Shown: positions 15,642 to 18,799 of the stretch, one piece after another
How positions within the stretch are numbered: position 1 is the stretch's first letter
How the letters are laid out: each line of letters starts with the position of its first letter
The notes under the pieces: model-generated
What the model saw: the letters and a program-made list of their open reading frames with translations, nothing else
Database searches by the model: none
What the model was told of the DNA's origin: nothing
Program-made: the position numbers and the translations under genes
From: Burkholderiales bacterium
GTDB taxonomy: Bacteria; Pseudomonadota; Gammaproteobacteria; Burkholderiales; Chitinimonadaceae
Assembly (NCBI GenBank): GCA_019234745.1
Contig: JAFAKZ010000250.1
Coordinates: 1-18,799, forward strand
Direction: 5' to 3'
DNA: 18,799 nt

Positions 15642-16385
15642 CTACTTCGCCGACAGCCCATACTTACGCAGAATGCGCGCGTAACTACCGTCCTTCAGCA
15701 TCCCCTCCTTGGCCGTCTGCCAGGCCGTGCTATCGGCAGCCGTGAAATCAGTCGAACCGGCAAGCCAGATATCGCCTGAACGTAGTGGCGCGCTGAAGTC
15801 GAAGTCTGCATTCCTGAGCCCAGCCAATCGAATCGCCTCGTGATGGATTTCCGCGCCGCCGTACATGGCGTCAGCCAGGCCAGATTGCACCATGCGCAGG
15901 CAGTCTTCCACGCTATAGGTTTCCGATACATGGTCGAAGTGCTCGGCGTGCAGTACGGCGAGATGGGGTGAGCCGCGCAGCACGACGATGCGCTTGTGCC
16001 GCAGCGCTTCAGCATTCAGTGGCCCAATGTGCGCCCGATGCAGGCTGATGAAGACAAAATCCTGCTGGTATAGCTTGACCAGCCAACGGTACTGCGCCTC
16101 GCGCTCCGGTGTGCGCGTCAGGGGTAAGACAGCCACACGCGACTGCTTGAGCGGCATGGTGATGGCCCGCTGCCAGGGGAAGAACTCCACCCTGGCAGGC
16201 GAGCCCATACGCTGCGACATGGCCTCGGCCAGCTCGCCGAGGGCGCCTGGGGCGAGCTCACCGTGCTCGACAGCGAAAGGTGGCAGCTCGCCGGCGACCA
16301 GGCGGTAGGCCGGCATATCCGTAGCCAGGCACGCCAGGCCAATGCCAGCGATAGCCAAGCCTGCCAAATAGGTACGCAACTGCAT
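15642..16385 (-). CDS. Periplasmic solute-binding protein, family 3 type
   Basis: A 247-residue exported protein. The N-terminus (MQLRTYLAGLAIAGIGLACLATDMPA) is a signal peptide, with cleavage likely after the ATDMPA segment; the Cys at 19 is not in a proper lipobox. The remainder fits the amino-acid-type binding fold: YRLVAGELPPFAV at the start, FFPWQRAITMPLKQSRVAVLPLTRTPERE, KRIVVLRGSPH and YSVEDCLRMVQSGLADAMYGG. The PW.RA...PLTRTPERE pattern is common in stand-alone binding proteins of betaproteobacteria. No ABC permease, ATPase, or sensor kinase is next to it, so the ligand and partner are unknown. It has no evident ribosome-binding site and lies 95 bp after rcnA in the same direction. 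Confidence 0.85.
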   Translation of the reverse strand: MQLRTYLAGLAIAGIGLACLATDMPAYRLVAGELPPFAVEHGELAPGALGELAEAMSQRMGSPARVEFFPWQRAITMPLKQSRVAVLPLTRTPEREAQYRWLVKLYQQDFVFISLHRAHIGPLNAEALRHKRIVVLRGSPHLAVLHAEHFDHVSETYSVEDCLRMVQSGLADAMYGGAEIHHEAIRLAGLRNADFDFSAPLRSGDIWLAGSTDFTAADSTAWQTAKEGMLKDGSYARILRKYGLSAK

Positions 16386-16480
16386 GGATATGTTTATCCA
16401 AATGAGTCACAGACCATTCCAGTCTATGCCAAGCCACCCCCGCCCGCTATTTTCAATCGACGATACGCCAACCGATGTGA

Positions 16481-17644
16481 TTACTTGAGTAGTGTGATGG
16501 CGCCGTGCGCAGCCACATACAGCCCCACGAGCGAAATCAGGCCGCCGGAGAAATACGGCGCCTTGCGCGCCAGATCGCCAAAGCCGCTCCAGCGCTTGGC
16601 AGCATGGCGCACGCCAACGGCCGCCAGCACGCCGGACATGACAAGCGTGAGCGCCAGGCCGATGCTGAAGCACACGACCAGCGATGCACCCAACGACACG
16701 CGCTTGAGCTGCAGGCAGAGCATCAGCACCGTAATAGCGGCCGGGCATGGCACCAGACCACCCGTAAGGCCGAAAATCAGGATCTGGCCATTGGACACCT
16801 CGCGGTTGGCGAAGCGGCGGCGGATATCGTTGGCGTGCGCCAACTCGTGCGCATCCTGCGCGTCCGCCGCGATGGCCGCCATGGCATCCAATGCCGGCAC
16901 GGCATGGTCATGCCCATGCTCGGTAAACTCCACATCGTAGTTATGCGTATGGGCACCATGCACGTGGCTCACGCGAGCAATGAACTCGTGCGGCTCGGGG
17001 ATCTCATCGACGGACTCCAGGAAGCCGTCGCGCTGCACTAGCGCGAAAGCTTGTCGCGCACCGTCGGGGCGCTCCGTTTCGATCTTCACCGTCCCGGCCG
17101 TCCACTCGCCTTGCACCTCGCTGTCGGCGCGCAGGCGAAAGCGGGGCGGTACGCCAGCTTCGTATACTTCCAGCTCGACCATACCGAAGCCCGTTTCGAT
17201 GCGTTTGACCGGCTCGTCGTGCTCATGCACACCGTGGCTGTGATCGTGGTCATGATGATGGTGATCATGATGGTCGTGATCATGGTGATGGTGACCGTTC
17301 CGGTCGCGCCAGGTACGCCAGACCATCCACGCCGCCACGGCCAGGATGATCAGGCCGGATGCCAGTTGAAAATACGGTTCGCTCGCCTCTACATTCCACT
17401 GGCTACCGAAATATAGGCCGCCCATCGCCACCAGCCATACCACAGCCGTGTGGGAGATAGTGGCAGCCAAGCCCAGCATGATGGCCTGCTTCACGCTGCC
17501 GCGGATTGCCACGATAAAGGCGGCCATCATGGTCTTGGAGTGACCCGGCTCCAAGCCATGCAAGGCTCCCAGCAAAATGGCACTCGGAATAAATAGCCAG
17601 GCATTGGACGAACCTTGCTGCAGCAGTGTGGCTAGATCGGTCAT
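16481..17644 (-). CDS. rcnA: Nickel/cobalt efflux transporter, RcnA/NicO family
   Basis: This inner-membrane exporter removes Ni2+ and Co2+ from the cytoplasm. The NicO signatures are present: HGLEPGHSK (29-37) in the first helices and GGLVPCPAA (295-303) at the start of the second half. There are about six or seven membrane helices (about 16-30, 52-78, 91-112, 286-312, 318-345, 363-385). Between the halves is a loop with 16 His among 26 residues (118-143), as in E. coli RcnA, then an extra domain of about 140 residues (about 147-285) rich in Glu and His, not in E. coli RcnA. The 387-residue length reflects that insertion. ATG at 17644 (MTDLATLLQQ) is chosen because the helix starts soon after; upstream codons look non-coding. 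The ribosome-binding site is weak. An RcnR/CsoR-like operator lies 70 bp upstream. Confidence 0.92.
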   Translation of the reverse strand: MTDLATLLQQGSSNAWLFIPSAILLGALHGLEPGHSKTMMAAFIVAIRGSVKQAIMLGLAATISHTAVVWLVAMGGLYFGSQWNVEASEPYFQLASGLIILAVAAWMVWRTWRDRNGHHHHDHDHHDHHHHDHDHSHGVHEHDEPVKRIETGFGMVELEVYEAGVPPRFRLRADSEVQGEWTAGTVKIETERPDGARQAFALVQRDGFLESVDEIPEPHEFIARVSHVHGAHTHNYDVEFTEHGHDHAVPALDAMAAIAADAQDAHELAHANDIRRRFANREVSNGQILIFGLTGGLVPCPAAITVLMLCLQLKRVSLGASLVVCFSIGLALTLVMSGVLAAVGVRHAAKRWSGFGDLARKAPYFSGGLISLVGLYVAAHGAITLLK

Positions 17645-17705
17645 GGTGTCGCTTTCAAGGGAGGTTGTGCTGCCTCTATACCGCAATGCATTTGGCAGCA
17701 ATTTG

Positions 17706-17735
17706 TTGACATGCTATCCCCCCCCATAGGATACT
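17706..17735 (+). promoter_or_regulatory. Rightward promoter toward the efflux adaptor
   Basis: A perfect -35, TTGACA (17706-17711), then an 18-bp spacer and GATACT (17730-17735, 4 of 6 to TATAAT). The operator-like CTAT-C8-ATAG fills the spacer. Transcription would start near 17742 and run about 440 nt before the adaptor ATG at 18182. Confidence 0.55.
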
Positions 17736-17739
17736 GCAA
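17711..17739 (-). promoter_or_regulatory. Leftward promoter of rcnA
   Basis: On the minus strand TTGCAG (plus 17734-17739), a 17-bp spacer and TAGCAT (17711-17716, 4 of 6). The hexamers are modest, but the operator-like site again lies in the spacer, mirroring the rightward promoter. An alternative -10, TATAGA (near 17675-17680), has TTGCTG only 15 bp upstream. Confidence 0.4.
17714..17729. promoter_or_regulatory. RcnR/CsoR-like operator (CTAT-G8-ATAG)
   Basis: CTAT (17714-17717), eight C (17718-17725) and ATAG (17726-17729): a G/C-tract flanked by an inverted tetranucleotide. This matches the form of the E. coli RcnR operator (TACT-G6-N-AGTA), which controls rcnA. Position upstream of an rcnA homologue strengthens the call. 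A second symmetry, TATCC (17715-17719) with GGATA (17729-17733), overlaps it. No rcnR/csoR-like gene is found in the window. Confidence 0.7.
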
Positions 17740-17740
17740 G

Positions 17741-18181
17741 TGAAATTGCTGCATTGCGATCGTGTGCTTGTACAGCATCGGGCAGCCGACACGTCCAAGA
17801 GTGTGTCATGCCCGCGTGTCAACCCGGTTTCGAAACCGGTCGTCGAACCCTATGCTGGAATCCGCACCAGGGCACCGAGCAATTCCAAATCATGACCCGT
17901 AACGCAAATGCAAATCGCCTTTGCCATACTCCCGTCATGAAACTGAAGCAAATCGGGTCCAAAACGGATGAAGCGCCGCTAACAAAGCCCTGCGACGCGG
18001 TTCTGGCTAGGCGTGCAAACGCAGGCAGTACAGGTAGTACGGCAAGTTTGCACAACAACGCCAGAGGGGTCTTGCTAGCGGCGCTAAGCGCCGCTAAGTC
18101 GGCCCTGTTCTAGCCAGACCCGCATTTGCCCGCACCGCGCGTTATGAAATCAAACGGATATAAAACCGGAGCATTACGAAT
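17741..18181 (+). other. Structured leader before the efflux adaptor gene
   Basis: There is no convincing gene in this stretch; a 119-codon frame (17754-18113) has no protein-like character. It holds many inverted repeats. CGGGCA (17779-17784) pairs with TGCCCG (17809-17814); GACAC (17788-17792) can pair with GTGTC at 17803 or CGTGTC at 17815. Then follow the palindrome at 17824-17839, AGCGCCGCTA at 17972-17981, its inverted copy TAGCGGCGCT at 18076-18085 and another direct copy at 18087-18096. TCTGGCTAG (18002-18010) with CTAGCCAGA (18110-18118) encloses GTGCAAAC/GTTTGCAC (18013-18020 and 18046-18053). The ribosome-binding site GGAG is at 18168-18171. If transcribed from 17742 this is a long, foldable 5' UTR. 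Confidence 0.5.
17824..17839. repeat. Perfect 16-bp palindrome CCGGTTTCGAAACCGG
   Basis: The 16 bases are identical to their own reverse complement, with no central spacer. Such symmetry fits a dimeric DNA-binding protein better than an RNA hairpin, since there is no loop. It lies about 85 bp after the predicted rightward transcription start. Role unknown. Confidence 0.5.
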
Positions 18182-18799
18182 ATGAAAACCAAGAACCTTT
18201 TCTGGCTGGTTCCCGCCGCGGTGGCGCTACCAGTCTGGCTGGCGCTGGGGCATGCGCACGCCAAGGGCGAAGATGCGGCGCCCGCAGCACCATTTACCAA
18301 TGATCACGGCACGCTGCGCGTGCCGGACAGCTCCCCACTGCGCAAGCGCCTGCTGGTAGAAGCAGTGACCGCCACGGCGACGCCGCACAAGGTACAGCTG
18401 CCGGGCCAGGTGGACGCGAACCCGGCGCACAACGTCAATATCCTCCCCCCCCTTACCGGGCGCGTGGTAAGCCTCAAGGTCAACCTGGGTGACGCCGTCA
18501 AGGAAGGCCAGGTATTGGCCGTCATCGCCTCGGGCGATATGGCGCAGGCCTACTCGGACTATGACAAGGCGCGTGATGCGCTGGAACTGGCGAAGAAGAC
18601 GCGTGACCGTACGCATGGCGTGGAGAAGGTCGGCGCCGCTGCCACCAAGGATATCGAAGCAGCCGAGAGTGGCTACACGCAGGCGGAAGCCGAGCTCACG
18701 CGCGCCAAGACGCGCCTGGAGTCGTTCGGCGGTAAGCCGGGCGCTGGCGCCGGTGCACATCAGATCGTAATTACGGCCCCCAGCGACGGCTACGTGACG
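18182..18799 (+). CDS. RND metal-efflux periplasmic adaptor (CzcB/HlyD family), 3' end missing
   Basis: Membrane-fusion protein linking an RND pump to an outer-membrane channel; 206 codons are visible and the gene continues past the edge. It begins MKTKNLFWLVPAAVALPVWLALGHAHA, a signal peptide. Next come a beta segment (HKVQLPGQVDANPAHNVNILPPLTGRV), the lipoyl-like half motif SLKVNLGDAVKEGQVLAVIASGDMAQAY, a helical hairpin (about 120-180: KARDALELAKKT to AEAELTRAKTRLESF) and the second lipoyl half beginning IVITAPSDGYVT. This order is usual for CzcB/CnrB-type adaptors. GGAG lies 10 bases before the ATG. It diverges from rcnA across a shared operator region, so Ni/Co efflux is likely, but Zn/Cd or Cu adaptors look similar. 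A C8 run lies in the gene at 18445-18452. Confidence 0.9.
   Translation, partial: MKTKNLFWLVPAAVALPVWLALGHAHAKGEDAAPAAPFTNDHGTLRVPDSSPLRKRLLVEAVTATATPHKVQLPGQVDANPAHNVNILPPLTGRVVSLKVNLGDAVKEGQVLAVIASGDMAQAYSDYDKARDALELAKKTRDRTHGVEKVGAAATKDIEAAESGYTQAEAELTRAKTRLESFGGKPGAGAGAHQIVITAPSDGYVT

Larger units (their letters stand above)
17682..17758. promoter_or_regulatory. Large imperfect inverted repeat around the divergent promoters
   Basis: CGCAATGCA (17682-17690) plus GCAATTT (17698-17704) on the left match, in reverse complement, AAATTGC (17743-17749) plus TGCATTGCG (17750-17758) on the right: 16 pairs, with 7 extra bases (TTTGGCA) in the left arm. The centre is within about 2 bp of the G-tract operator centre. 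It makes the rcnA/adaptor control region nearly symmetrical. Confidence 0.6.

Noticed and set aside
17754..18113. A 119-codon plus-strand frame in the adaptor leader, checked as a possible RcnR/CsoR regulator
   Set aside because: It does not contain the RcnR/CsoR Cys/His pattern or helical composition and overlaps the inverted repeats.
17975..18120. Possible integron attC site, because of GCTAAC and paired arms
   Set aside because: The GTTRRRY/RYYYAAC core pair in the required order is absent, and there is no integrase or cassette array.

Overview
The window looks like core chromosome of a GC-rich betaproteobacterium, possibly Neisseriales or Burkholderiales; I cannot name the genus. The evidence is the gene order rpsU-yqeY-dnaG-rpoD, the cluster M48 peptidase-phhB-rsgA divergent from orn, a 70-residue S21 of betaproteobacterial type, and a homologue of the betaproteobacterial proteasome-like protein (BPH). 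I found no tRNA, rRNA, CRISPR array, transposase, integrase or phage gene.

Layout. (1) 1-4970, minus strand: the macromolecular-synthesis operon (rpsU, yqeY, dnaG, rpoD; rpoD is cut by the left edge). A terminator lies behind rpsU, nested stem-loops lie before dnaG, and an AT-rich gap before rpoD carries its own promoter. (2) 5116-7566, minus strand: M48/Ste24-type peptidase, phhB and rsgA, tightly packed. (3) 7654-11263, plus strand: orn, pncC, the BPH-like Ntn hydrolase, hslO (Hsp33) and an AI-2E/PerM-type permease, with gaps of 7-52 bp that suggest one housekeeping and protein-quality operon. An M3-family oligopeptidase follows at 11346. (4) 13109-15447: an AraC regulator (minus) and a hemerythrin-like protein (plus) diverge around four TTAG repeats spaced exactly 11 bp. 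After the hemerythrin terminator comes a 270-bp element bounded by 30-bp inverted repeats and containing two more long inverted repeats, then a small two-helix membrane protein. (5) 15642-18799: an orphan periplasmic solute-binding protein and an RcnA/NicO-type Ni/Co exporter (minus), divergent from an RND-type metal-efflux adaptor (plus, cut by the right edge).

The part most worth following is the rcnA/adaptor intergenic region. An RcnR/CsoR-like operator (CTAT-G8-ATAG) lies in the spacers of two overlapping, oppositely directed promoters, inside a larger inverted repeat, and no regulator gene is present in the window. The rightward promoter would make a roughly 440-nt leader before the efflux adaptor. 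That leader holds three copies of one 10-bp arm (two direct, one inverted), so mutually exclusive hairpins are possible. The palindromic element at 14961-15230 is the second main candidate for something undescribed. All statements come from reading the sequence; no search or folding program was run.
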